Origin: UBA6244 sp963676875
Lineage (GTDB): Bacteria > Bacteroidota > Bacteroidia > Bacteroidales > F082
Length of the DNA: 64,000 bases
Assembly: GCA_963676875.1 (NCBI GenBank)
Contig: OY781436.1
Coordinates: 806,001 to 870,000 of the forward strand
Reading direction: 5' to 3'
Below, piece by piece: positions 44,662 through 52,722 of the stretch; within the stretch, counting starts at the first letter, position 1; every line of letters starts with the position of its first letter. Below the pieces are notes generated by a model. The model ran no database searches, had not been told where the DNA came from, and saw only the letters and a list, made by a program, of their open reading frames with translations. The position numbers and the translations under genes are program-made.

Positions 44662-45324
44662 ATGAAAGCTCTAAAATATCTGCTTCTGGTAAGCGTTATG
44701 GTTACTGGCCAACTCAGCGCATTTGGTCAGTTTGAATTTGTGCCACAACAGGAGACACAAAAGGGGTTGGCTATTGGCCTGCAAGGAGGTACTTACGGTG
44801 TGGGCGTTGAACTGATACAAGCCGTGGCCAATCGTATAGCCTTGCGTGGTGGTTTGGCTTTCTATCCATACGAATACAATACCGAAATTAACTCAGGCGA
44901 TGCCTACATAAACAATGAAACTGCCACACTCGGAGCTTTTCAATTCGGAGCCGACTGGCAATTTTTCAGTTTCATGTATTTCTCGGGAGGTGTATTTTAC
45001 AATTTTACGCAAATTGATTTTGATGTGTACCCCTCGGTACCCGACGCCCAAAACAACGGAACAGTTTCGTATCACTTGCAGCCCAACAAGTTATGCCCCT
45101 ACCTGGCGCTGGGGCTTGGCAGAAGTATTTCGAGGAATAAAATCGTAAGCGTGTCACTCGACATTGGTCTGGCTTATCAAGGAAACACTTCCGTGAAATA
45201 CCGTGTGACCGGAAAAATATCCGAGTCCAAACTCAGCAAATGGACCAACAACGTAACAAGCGGATCAAAACTCTATAGGATATACCCTTATATTAACTTC
45301 ATGATTTCTTTCAGAGTTATTTGA
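44662..45324 (+). CDS. Outer-membrane beta-barrel protein
   Basis: The 220 residues start with a signal peptide (to about 22, SAFGQ). After it come regular amphipathic strands, for example GLAIGLQGGTYGVGVELIQA, IALRGGLAFYPYEYN and FFSFMYFSGGVFYNF, and the protein ends with an aromatic strand INFMISFRVI, as barrel proteins often do. It is about the size of an 8-10 strand barrel. The function is unknown; it stands alone between terminators. Confidence 0.78.
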   Translation: MKALKYLLLVSVMVTGQLSAFGQFEFVPQQETQKGLAIGLQGGTYGVGVELIQAVANRIALRGGLAFYPYEYNTEINSGDAYINNETATLGAFQFGADWQFFSFMYFSGGVFYNFTQIDFDVYPSVPDAQNNGTVSYHLQPNKLCPYLALGLGRSISRNKIVSVSLDIGLAYQGNTSVKYRVTGKISESKLSKWTNNVTSGSKLYRIYPYINFMISFRVI

Positions 45325-45458
45325 TTGTTTTGCCTTTGATTTTGCCTACACCTGTCCATTACTTCCCTTATTCTAAGAAACTGTCACCCCGTTCAGTCCT
45401 CCTCACCTCATGTCAACTACAACTCAACTTATTATTTAACAATCTTTTAGATTTCTTA

Positions 45459-45490
45459 TTTGGATTTATTCTAAATTGTAAGTACTTTTG
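45459..45490 (+). promoter_or_regulatory. Full -33/-7 promoter of sodB
   Basis: TTTG (45459-45462), 20 bases, then TACTTTTG (45483-45490): both parts of the Bacteroidota consensus with near-normal spacing, 42 bases upstream of the ATG. It is the best complete promoter in the window. Confidence 0.65.
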
Positions 45491-45531
45491 CAAACGAAAT
45501 TATACTATTGTTTAACATAAAACTTACAGAT

Positions 45532-46125
45532 ATGTCATTTACACTTCCCAAATTAGACTACGCATACAATGCCCTTGAACCACACATCGATGGTCGCACC
45601 ATGGAAATACACCACACCAAGCACCATCAGGGATACATCAACAACCTGAACAATGCCATTCAAGGAACCGCTTTGGAAGGAAAATCCATTGAAGAGATTC
45701 TGGCTAATATTTCAAGTGCCCCGATGGCTGTTCGCAACAATGGCGGCGGACATTACAACCATGAATTGTTTTGGAAAATGCTTTCGCCAAATGGTGGCGG
45801 CACACCCAAAGGTGCTTTACTAGAAGCTATCAACAGCGCGTTTGGTTCGTTTGAACAGTTTAAAGATGAATTTGCCAAAGCTGCTGCAACCCGATTTGGT
45901 TCGGGATGGGCTTGGCTGGTAAAAACTGAAAAAGGTCTGGTGATTACCTCCACTCCCAATCAGGACAATCCGCTGATGGATATTGCCGAAGTAAAAGGCA
46001 CGCCCATTCTTGGACTTGATGTTTGGGAACATGCTTATTATTTGAACTACCAAAACAGGAGACCCGATTATATTTCGGCCTTTTTCAATGTCATCAACTG
46101 GGATGAAGTAGCTTCGAGATTATAA
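45532..46125 (+). CDS. sodB: Superoxide dismutase, Fe/Mn type
   Basis: The enzyme converts superoxide to hydrogen peroxide and oxygen. The 197 residues start at ATG 45532 (MSFTLPKLDYAYNALEPHID); an upstream TTG would add eight unrelated residues. Metal ligands are visible: His in EIHHTKHHQGYINNL, His in GGGHYNHELFW, and the Asp and His of DVWEHAYYLNYQ. The choice of Fe or Mn cannot be made safely from sequence. A strong terminator follows the gene. The bat operon in this window also relates to oxygen. Confidence 0.97.
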   Translation: MSFTLPKLDYAYNALEPHIDGRTMEIHHTKHHQGYINNLNNAIQGTALEGKSIEEILANISSAPMAVRNNGGGHYNHELFWKMLSPNGGGTPKGALLEAINSAFGSFEQFKDEFAKAAATRFGSGWAWLVKTEKGLVITSTPNQDNPLMDIAEVKGTPILGLDVWEHAYYLNYQNRRPDYISAFFNVINWDEVASRL

Positions 46126-46144
46126 ACTGAATCAGACCAATCTG

Positions 46145-46173
46145 AAAACCCGTCAAATTTTGGCGGGTTTTTT
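46145..46173 (+). terminator. Rho-independent terminator of sodB
   Basis: AAAACCCGTC (46145-46154) pairs with GGCGGGTTTT (46162-46171), a 10-bp stem with a T-G pair and a 7-base loop, followed by T residues. Confidence 0.9.
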
Positions 46174-46289
46174 ATTTAGACACCTTAACATCTTTGTTAA
46201 CAATTCGCTGTGATTAACTCCCAAGGCATCAAAGACCGTTTACAAGTTTTGTACACTAATTTTACCGTTGAAATTTCTGTTCCCAAAAT

Positions 46290-47210
46290 ATGACTTGGAC
46301 TGATAACAATCGTGAAATTGATGCCTTGGTAAGTCTTATGGACGAGCCCAACGATGAAGTTTACGCTGAAATTCGTGATAAAATTATCGGACATGGTACC
46401 AAGGCTATCCCACTTTTGGAAGAAGCATGGTTGCACACTTTCAGCGGAATACATTCCAAACGTCTGGAAACGACCATTGAAGAGATCAAATTCCACAACA
46501 CCATTTCGTTGGTATTGCAATGGCTCGACGACAACACCCTGGCACCCTCCGAACTGATTCATTACATTGCCTCGTATGTTAACCAGCACTACCAACGCGA
46601 CGAACTACAAGTTTGGATAGATGGTGTGTACCGCGACTGCTGGCTTGAATTGAACGAAAGCCTGACCGCTCTGGAAAAAGTTAAAGTCCTCAACCATGTA
46701 ATTTATCAGGTGCATCAACTATCGAGTTTTTTGCCCCACGAACAAACCCTGGAGGGTTACTTTTTCGATTTTATTCGAAACAACAAAACCGGCAACCCTC
46801 TTGTAATGGGAATATTGTATATGTCAATAGCCCAACGATTAAACCTGCGGGTAAGTGGCATTCAACTTCCCCATCAATTTGTGCTTGCCTACCTTGACGA
46901 TGAAGACAGGAGCGATTCAGCAAACCCAAAGGAAGCCAGTCATCCGCATATCCTATTCTATATCAATCCGGCCAACGAAGGGGCTGTGTTTACAAAAAAC
47001 GAAATCAGTGCCTACCTCAAACATCTTGGGTTGGAAAAAAGCGCGCATTTTTATGAACCATGCTCACGTAAAACCATGGCCATCAATTACCTGACGGAGG
47101 TGCAAGAAAAATTGAATGAGGAAAACAGAACCACCAAAGCCGCTTACCTTCAAAACCTTATCCAATTGCTTGGTGAAACATCGGCGGAATCGGGAGGATT
47201 TCGTTGTTAG
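46290..47210 (+). CDS. SirB1-like transglutaminase-fold protein
   Basis: The 306 residues match the SirB1/transglutaminase-like family (PF13369): LEKVKVLNHVIYQVHQLSSF, then GNPLVMGILYMSIAQRLNLR, then VSGIQLPHQFVLAYLD. The conserved PHQF (PGHF in most members) supplies a His; the Cys of true transglutaminases is not expected in this family. Its role is not known; related proteins occur next to protein-release or tRNA-modification genes in proteobacteria. The 3' end of this gene (from about 47041) is partly duplicated at 48241-48392, beyond a nucleotidyltransferase module. Confidence 0.85.
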   Translation: MTWTDNNREIDALVSLMDEPNDEVYAEIRDKIIGHGTKAIPLLEEAWLHTFSGIHSKRLETTIEEIKFHNTISLVLQWLDDNTLAPSELIHYIASYVNQHYQRDELQVWIDGVYRDCWLELNESLTALEKVKVLNHVIYQVHQLSSFLPHEQTLEGYFFDFIRNNKTGNPLVMGILYMSIAQRLNLRVSGIQLPHQFVLAYLDDEDRSDSANPKEASHPHILFYINPANEGAVFTKNEISAYLKHLGLEKSAHFYEPCSRKTMAINYLTEVQEKLNEENRTTKAAYLQNLIQLLGETSAESGGFRC

Positions 47211-47391
47211 TTGTTGAGAATTATTTACAATTTCGCTGAAAAAGTTCAGTCCCAATATAGCACACACCAATTTCAATCACTTATCAGGAATGATAGTAAC
47301 TCCTGTTTCGCATACAGGTCTGGTTTTCCATTATTTTCAAAACTATTTGACAAGAATTCTGAGAAACAAAAAATAAACGACTTGAAAAATG

Positions 47392-47399
47392 TATTTTTG
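47392..47399 (+). promoter_or_regulatory. -7 promoter box TATTTTTG for the MNT module
   Basis: TATTTTTG matches TAnnTTTG, 21 bases upstream of the ATG at 47420. It lies inside the segment enclosed by the duplicated SirB1-like 3' ends, so the module carries its own promoter. Confidence 0.45.
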
Positions 47400-47419
47400 A
47401 AACATAAAAATTATCGGTG

Positions 47420-47896
47420 ATGGAACATGATATCAGATGGGAACAGCGATTTTCTAACTTTAATAAGGCGCTTGCAAAACTCACCCAAGCGGTGGAGTTC
47501 ATAAAAAACAATTTGGGAGATGAAGAGTTGTCGGAAAATGATTCAGATTTTGGATCCGTTCTTGATGAGATTATTAAAGAAGGACTGATACAACGTTTTG
47601 AATATACCCACGAGTTAGCCTGGAATGTCATGAAAGACTATGCCACTTACCAAGGAAACCCGGATGTAGGCGGAAGTAGAGATGCCACAAGAGAGGCTTT
47701 TCAGCTACAACTTTTTTCCAACGGCAAAATATGGATGGACATGATAGGAAGCCGAAACAAAACTTCGCATACCTATAATGAATCGACAGCTGACGAAATT
47801 TATGGTAAAATATTAAATGACTATTACCCGGCTTTCATTGAATTTCAACATAATATGGAAGTAAAAAGAATTGAAGGACAAGGAAATTTAGGTTAA
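47420..47896 (+). CDS. HI0074-family nucleotidyltransferase partner (HEPN-like)
   Basis: The 158 residues match the HI0074 family ('nucleotidyltransferase substrate binding'), a four-helix protein related to HEPN domains. Typical phrases are IRWEQRFSNFNKALAKLTQA, FEYTHELAWNVMKDY, GSRDATREAF and MIGSRNKTSHTYNES. The last, RxxxxH-like, is in the place of the HEPN active site (R-N-K-T-S-H). A GTG three bases upstream of the ATG is an alternative. The MNT gene follows after one base; such pairs act as toxin-antitoxin systems in several bacteria. Confidence 0.92.
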   Translation: MEHDIRWEQRFSNFNKALAKLTQAVEFIKNNLGDEELSENDSDFGSVLDEIIKEGLIQRFEYTHELAWNVMKDYATYQGNPDVGGSRDATREAFQLQLFSNGKIWMDMIGSRNKTSHTYNESTADEIYGKILNDYYPAFIEFQHNMEVKRIEGQGNLG

Positions 47897-47897
47897 T

Positions 47898-48206
47898 ATG
47901 ACAGAAAACGGATTAACCAGAGAAGACACATTAAAAATTCAATCTGTTTTTAAAAAACATAAGCAAATTGAAAAAGTAATTTTGTATGGTTCACGTGCCA
48001 TGGGAACGCACAGACCTTCTTCCGACATTGATTTGACCGTGATAGGGCAAAATATTGAGTTGACACAACTCCATGAAATAGAAAATCAATTGGATGATCT
48101 ATACCTGCCATACATGATTGACTTATCTCTATTCAACAAAATAGAAAATATTGACCTCTTAAGCCATATTCAACGGGTTGGGAAAGAGTTCTATGTAGCT
48201 GATTAA
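47898..48206 (+). CDS. MNT-type minimal nucleotidyltransferase (HI0073 family)
   Basis: This is the partner of the preceding gene. The 102 residues carry the nucleotidyltransferase motif in LYGSRAMGTHRPSSDIDLTV, with both catalytic Asp residues of DID and a third Asp in MIDLSLF. In tested pairs of this type the MNT protein adds AMP to its HEPN-like partner and so blocks it. Whether this pair is a toxin-antitoxin system is an inference from family knowledge. Confidence 0.92.
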   Translation: MTENGLTREDTLKIQSVFKKHKQIEKVILYGSRAMGTHRPSSDIDLTVIGQNIELTQLHEIENQLDDLYLPYMIDLSLFNKIENIDLLSHIQRVGKEFYVAD

Positions 48207-48240
48207 CAATGATTTTTTAAATCAACCCGGCCTAAAGATA

Positions 48241-48392
48241 AGCGCAAAGTTGTACCGGCTATACTCACTAAAAAACATGACCACCAATCACCTGACGGAG
48301 GTGAAAAAGAACCATCAAAGCCGCTTACCTTCAATACCTCATCCGATTGCTTGGTGAAACATCGGCACAATCGGGAGGATTTAACTGTTAAC
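48241..48392 (+). pseudogene. Partial copy of the SirB1-like gene 3' end
   Basis: From 48241 the sequence follows the 3' end of the SirB1-like gene (from 47041): CACCTGACGGAGGTG-type phrase, AACCATCAAAGCCGCTTACC, TTGCTTGGTGAAACATCGGC and TCGGGAGGATTT all recur. Identity is low at first (about 4-8 of 10), then about 90% over the last 90 bases. A gap of 20 bases after CTGACGGAGG breaks the frame. The copy ends at the stop of the convergent purC gene. Confidence 0.85.
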
Positions 48393-49338
48393 CTTGACGC
48401 AAATAGGCATTGATATTGGTTTCAATCCGTGCCAACACATCTTTTGATTCATCGCGTTGGAAGGGTTCGCCAATCACCTTTTCGTACAATTCAATATATC
48501 TTTCCGAAACACTGTTGACAAACGTATCTGTCATTTCAGGAACCTGTTGTCCTTCTTTCCCCTGAAATCCGTTTTCCATCAACCATTCGCGGACAAACTC
48601 CTTGGAGAGTTGCTTTTGAGGCAAGCCCTTGGCGAAGAGTTCTTCGTATTGGTCGGCATAAAAATATCTCGACGAATCAGGAGTATGTATTTCGTCGATT
48701 AAGTATATTTTGCCGTCTTTCTTTCCAAATTCGTATTTGGTATCCACCAGAATCAAACCTTTGTCAGCAGCCATTTTTGTTCCTCTGGCAAACAGTTCCA
48801 GCGAAATACGTTCCAGTTCCACATAATCTGCTTCCGAAACCAGCCCCTGACGAATAATTTCCTCACGGGAAATATCCTCATCATGACCTTCGGTGGCTTT
48901 GGTAGTGGGGGTGAGTATGGGTTGGGCAAAACGTTGATGCTCTTTCATTCCATCGGGTATGGCCACGCCGCAAATTTCGCGGGCCCCACTTTTGTAGGTA
49001 CGCCATGAGCTTCCGGTAAGGTAGCCACGGACAATCATTTCTACCGGAAAGGCTTCGCAGTAGTGGCCAACGGTTACCATTGGGTCGGGAGTAGCTGTTT
49101 TCCAATTGGGTACGATGTCCGCCGTAGCATCAAGAAATTTACAAGCTATCTGATTGAGCACCTGACCTTTAAAAGGAATACCCCGGGGCAGTACCACATC
49201 AAAGGCTGAGATTCGGTCGGTGGCAATCATCACCAATTGGGTATCGTCGATATTATAAACATCACGAACTTTTCCGTGATAAACGCTTTTCTGCTTTGGA
49301 AAAACAAACTCTGTGTGTATTAAAGCTTCTTTCTTCAT
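48388..49338 (-). CDS. purC: SAICAR synthase
   Basis: PurC joins CAIR and aspartate with ATP in purine synthesis. The 316 residues match the long form of the family: VYHGKVRDVYNIDD at the ATP site, ATDRISAFDVVLPRGIPFKG, then EMIVRGYLTGSSWRTYKSG and the metal-binding VDTKYEFGKKDGKIYLIDEI. It is longer than the E. coli enzyme (about 240), as is usual for this phylum and yeast-type PurC. phoH lies 14 bases upstream on the same strand. Confidence 0.97.
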   Translation of the reverse strand: MKKEALIHTEFVFPKQKSVYHGKVRDVYNIDDTQLVMIATDRISAFDVVLPRGIPFKGQVLNQIACKFLDATADIVPNWKTATPDPMVTVGHYCEAFPVEMIVRGYLTGSSWRTYKSGAREICGVAIPDGMKEHQRFAQPILTPTTKATEGHDEDISREEIIRQGLVSEADYVELERISLELFARGTKMAADKGLILVDTKYEFGKKDGKIYLIDEIHTPDSSRYFYADQYEELFAKGLPQKQLSKEFVREWLMENGFQGKEGQQVPEMTDTFVNSVSERYIELYEKVIGEPFQRDESKDVLARIETNINAYLRQG

Positions 49339-49352
49339 GATATGATGGGGTT

Positions 49353-50303
49353 TTAGTTTTCTGTTTTTGAATAAGCCTCAATGATTCGCGTAACCAGTTT
49401 ATGACGAACCACATCGCGGCCATCCAAATATATAAACGAGATGCCTTTGATACCTTTAAGAATTTCCTGTGCCTGAAACAGTCCGGATTGCTTTTTTCTT
49501 GGTAAGTCGATTTGGGTAACATCGCCCGTAACGATAAACTTCGACGACTTGCCCATGCGGGTTAAAAACATCTTCAACTGACTCTCGGAAGCATTTTGCG
49601 CTTCATCCAGAATAGCGTATGCATTGCTCAGCGTCCGACCGCGCATAAAAGCCAACGGGGCAATTTCGATGGTTTCGTCTTCGAGGTAGCTTAGAAATTT
49701 CTGGGTTGGTAACATGTCGCGCAAGGCATCATAAAGAGGCTGCAAATAAGGATCCAGTTTTTCTTTCATGTCGCCGGGAAGAAAACCCAGGCTCTCCCCT
49801 GCTTCGATAGCCGGACGGGTGAGAATAATCTTTTTTATCTCCTTGTTTTTCAAAGCCTGAACCGCCAGCGCCACCGCTGTATATGTTTTACCTGTTCCGG
49901 CAGGACCGATGGCAAACACCAAATCGTTTTCAGCAGATTCGGCCACCATTCTTTTTTGATTGGGTGTCAGGGCTTTAATTATTTTTCCATGATGTCCGAA
50001 CACCAAAACATCTTTGTTTGAACCTTCCGTTTCAGCAACTCCATCGTGTTCGTTTTCACCCATAATCTGTGAAATTACCGCTTCATTAATTTTTCCGAAT
50101 TTATCAAAATGGAGCTGAAGCAGATCGAACAGCCTTTCAAACCGGGAAATTTCGTCCAAATCGCCAAACAATTTCAGAAATTCGCCACGAGCAACAAACT
50201 TAAGCTTTGGAAACAAATGTTGCATTTGATTCAGGTAAACTTCGCCCGGCCCGAAAACTTCAAGGGGACTGGCCACTTCAATTTGTATAACGCGTTCGCT
50301 CAT
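49353..50303 (-). CDS. phoH: PhoH family ATPase
   Basis: The 316 residues start at ATG 50303 (MSERVIQIEVASPLEVFGPG); a TTG at 50315 is less likely. The P-loop reads AIGPAGTGKTYTAVALAV, Walker B is in AYAILDEAQNAS, and the family's ALTPNQKRMV and LTRPAIEAGESLGFLPGDM are present. PhoH-like proteins are predicted RNA-linked ATPases; YbeZ of E. coli works with the RNase YbeY on ribosomes. The exact partner in this organism is not shown here. Confidence 0.93.
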   Translation of the reverse strand: MSERVIQIEVASPLEVFGPGEVYLNQMQHLFPKLKFVARGEFLKLFGDLDEISRFERLFDLLQLHFDKFGKINEAVISQIMGENEHDGVAETEGSNKDVLVFGHHGKIIKALTPNQKRMVAESAENDLVFAIGPAGTGKTYTAVALAVQALKNKEIKKIILTRPAIEAGESLGFLPGDMKEKLDPYLQPLYDALRDMLPTQKFLSYLEDETIEIAPLAFMRGRTLSNAYAILDEAQNASESQLKMFLTRMGKSSKFIVTGDVTQIDLPRKKQSGLFQAQEILKGIKGISFIYLDGRDVVRHKLVTRIIEAYSKTEN

Positions 50304-50385
50304 GCAGAAAGTCAATAAAATATGTCATTCGTCCAAGGGCTCAAAAATATTAAAAATAGTTCCGTCCCAAGGCCCATTTTTTTTA

Positions 50386-50393
50386 TAATTTTG
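50386..50393 (+). promoter_or_regulatory. -7 promoter box TAATTTTG for the SAM hydrolase-type gene
   Basis: TAATTTTG matches TAnnTTTG, 50 bases upstream of the ATG at 50443. Confidence 0.45.
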
Positions 50394-50442
50394 AACTTTT
50401 AGTCAACAATGGCTGAAGTGCTAATTTTCAAGAGTGTGAGCG

Positions 50443-51252
50443 ATGGGAGTGATAACGTTAACGAGTGATTGGGGAACCGCGGACTATTACGTGGGAGTGG
50501 TGAAAGGAATGATATACAAACATTTCCCGGAGGCCCGTATTGTTGACATTTCTCACGATATCAACAAGTTTGATTCAGGTGTGGCGGCCTTTATGCTGCG
50601 GAATGCGTATCCCGGTTTTCCCAAAGGCACCATTCATATCATTGGGGTTAACACCGAAGAGTCCATCAACGAACCCCACACCATTGTTTATCACTCCGGA
50701 CAATACTTTATTGGCGCCGATAATGGTGTTTTTTCCATGATTTTTGATACAGAACCCGAATGGATGATTGAATTGGAAATTCCACAAGAGTCGTCGGGTT
50801 ACACCTTTTCCAGTCGCGACCGTTTTGCCATTGCCGCGGCCAGAATTGCCAAGGGCGATGACCCAAAATCACTAGGTTCAACGAAAAAGGAGTTGGTTAA
50901 AAAAATGCTATTCAATCCCGTGATCGATGAGAACATCATCAAGGCCATGGTGATTCACATCGATGGCTATCAAAACCTCATCACCAACATCGATCAAAAA
51001 ACCTTTGAGCAATTTACCAAAGGAAGACCCTTTACCATCTCGTTTCGCTCTCAAAAGTATAAGATAAGCGAGGTTAACGAAGCATACAGCGATGTGCGCC
51101 CGGGTGAGATTGTGGCGGTTTTTGCTTCCAATGGATTGATGGAAATTGCCATAAATCAGGGCAAAGCGGCTTCCTTGCTCGGGATTCACAAAAACGACCC
51201 TGTCATCGTAAGCCTTACCACCGAAGACGAACCATTGCATCCGCTGTTGTAA
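50443..51252 (+). CDS. SAM hydroxide adenosyltransferase (DUF62 family)
   Basis: Members of this family (PF01887) split S-adenosylmethionine into adenosine and methionine with a hydroxide ion; fluorinase and chlorinase are rare relatives. The 269 residues begin ITLTSDWGTADYYVGVVKGM, the family's Asp-containing signature, followed by IVDISHDI, FIGADNGVFSMI and SSRDRFAIAAARIAKG, which carries the Arg expected in the catalytic triad. No halogenase-type loop can be judged without an alignment. The short-chain dehydrogenase gene starts three bases after its stop. Confidence 0.92.
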   Translation: MGVITLTSDWGTADYYVGVVKGMIYKHFPEARIVDISHDINKFDSGVAAFMLRNAYPGFPKGTIHIIGVNTEESINEPHTIVYHSGQYFIGADNGVFSMIFDTEPEWMIELEIPQESSGYTFSSRDRFAIAAARIAKGDDPKSLGSTKKELVKKMLFNPVIDENIIKAMVIHIDGYQNLITNIDQKTFEQFTKGRPFTISFRSQKYKISEVNEAYSDVRPGEIVAVFASNGLMEIAINQGKAASLLGIHKNDPVIVSLTTEDEPLHPLL

Positions 51253-51255
51253 ATA

Positions 51256-52278
51256 ATGTCTGCCGGCAACCACATATTGGTGACAGGAGGTACCGGATTT
51301 GTGGGTGCCCATTTGCTATATCACCTTACTTCGGCTGGCGCCCGGGTGCGCGCACTCAAGCGTCACGAATCCTCCACACAAACTGCACAAAAGATTTTTG
51401 GCTTTTACCAACCCTTTTCATCCTCCCTCTGGGATATGATTGAGTGGGTGGATGGCGATCTGCTGGACATTGCATCGTTGGAGGAAGCCATGGCAGGTAT
51501 CCGGCAAGTATATCATGCAGCGGCAGTGGTTTCTTTTCAAGGCAACGACAGTTTGTTCATTCAGCGGGTCAACCAAAATGGTACTGCCAATCTGGTGAAT
51601 GTGGCCCTGGAAAAAAAGGTGGACAAACTACTGTTTGTAAGCTCCATAGGAACTTTAGGTCGCGCCCACCAATCGGAGTCTGTAACAGAAGAAACCCACT
51701 GGAACAACAAAAAAACCTCTGTCTATTCCAAAAGTAAATACGAAGCCGAACGAGAAGTTTGGCGGGGAATGGCTGAAGGACTCAACGCGGTCATCATCAA
51801 CCCTTCCATCATTATTGGCCCGGGCAATTGGTCGCATGGAAGTCCACAACTGTTTCAAACCATGTATAAAGGACTTAAGTTTTACACCTCCGGCTCCAAT
51901 GGATTTGTGGGTGTAAACGATGTGGTGCATTTAATGATTCTGCTAATGAATGGTCCTTTTGCTGGTGAACGATACATCCTTTCTTCCGAAAATGTGCCTT
52001 ATCGCGAGCTGTTCCGGTGGATGGCAGATGCGTTACATGTGCAACGGCCATCATACCATGCAGGAAAAATGCTGAGTGGTATCAGTTGGCGGTTGCTGGC
52101 CATAAAAGGCTGGTTGACAGGTAAAAAATCCAGCATCACCAAAGAAACGGCCCAAACTGCCAATCAAAAGTACCGGTATTCAAATACCAAAGTTTGTGAG
52201 GCCACCGGGTTTGTTTTTACGCCCGTAAAAACTTGCGTGGAAGAAACGGCGGAAATATTTTTGAAGGATACTCAATAA
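51256..52278 (+). CDS. NAD-dependent epimerase/dehydratase-type reductase
   Basis: The 340 residues belong to the extended short-chain dehydrogenase family. The nucleotide motif is ILVTGGTGFVGAHLLYHLTS (GxxGxxG), and the catalytic Ser and YxxxK are in LLFVSSIGTLGR and SVYSKSKYEAERE. The length and the ending fit dihydroflavonol-4-reductase-like proteins of Bacteroidota. The substrate is unknown. It is three bases after the SAM hydroxide adenosyltransferase gene, so they are likely co-expressed. Confidence 0.88.
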   Translation: MSAGNHILVTGGTGFVGAHLLYHLTSAGARVRALKRHESSTQTAQKIFGFYQPFSSSLWDMIEWVDGDLLDIASLEEAMAGIRQVYHAAAVVSFQGNDSLFIQRVNQNGTANLVNVALEKKVDKLLFVSSIGTLGRAHQSESVTEETHWNNKKTSVYSKSKYEAEREVWRGMAEGLNAVIINPSIIIGPGNWSHGSPQLFQTMYKGLKFYTSGSNGFVGVNDVVHLMILLMNGPFAGERYILSSENVPYRELFRWMADALHVQRPSYHAGKMLSGISWRLLAIKGWLTGKKSSITKETAQTANQKYRYSNTKVCEATGFVFTPVKTCVEETAEIFLKDTQ

Positions 52279-52291
52279 ACCAGGCCAAAAT

Positions 52292-52669
52292 TTACTTTTC
52301 CATCACCACCATGGCATTGGCCATTTCTTTTACGTGGGAAACCGACAGATGGATATGTAGTACGTTTTGTTGCTTAAGATATTCTTTCACCTTTCCATGG
52401 GGATGAATTACCGGTTTCCCAAGCTCATCGTTCAGTACTTCAATTTCATGAAAGGCCATTCCATAACGATATCCCGTACCCAATGCTTTGAAAAATGCTT
52501 CTTTTGCCGCGAAACGTGCAGCATAACATTGAAAACGGGTAACCATCCCTTTGTTGCAATAGGCCTGCTCGCGCTCAGTAAAAATCCGCTGCATGAGGGC
52601 ATCATTTTTTTCAAGCGCCCGCTCCATGCGTGCCACTTCGATAATGTCGGTACCTATTCCAAAAATCAC
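52292..52669 (-). CDS. acpS: Holo-ACP synthase
   Basis: AcpS moves the phosphopantetheine group from coenzyme A to acyl carrier protein. The 125 residues have the standard length, with FGIGTDIIEVARMERAL (Asp ligand for magnesium) and AARFAAKEAFFKALGTG (Glu ligand), and the C-terminal LSVSHVKEMANAMVV. It lies after kbl on the same strand, beyond a hairpin terminator. Confidence 0.96.
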   Translation of the reverse strand: MIFGIGTDIIEVARMERALEKNDALMQRIFTEREQAYCNKGMVTRFQCYAARFAAKEAFFKALGTGYRYGMAFHEIEVLNDELGKPVIHPHGKVKEYLKQQNVLHIHLSVSHVKEMANAMVVMEK

Positions 52670-52687
52670 GATAACGGGAAATAAATG

Positions 52688-52711
52688 AAAGGGCAGACCA
52701 AGTCTGCCCTT
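52688..52711 (-). terminator. Hairpin terminator of kbl
   Basis: AAGGGCAGAC (52689-52698) pairs perfectly with GTCTGCCCTT (52702-52711) around a 3-base loop. On the minus strand it follows the kbl stop and is followed by TTTCATTTATTT. The acpS start lies only 19 bases further on. Confidence 0.75.
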
Positions 52712-52722
52712 AAAATTTTACA

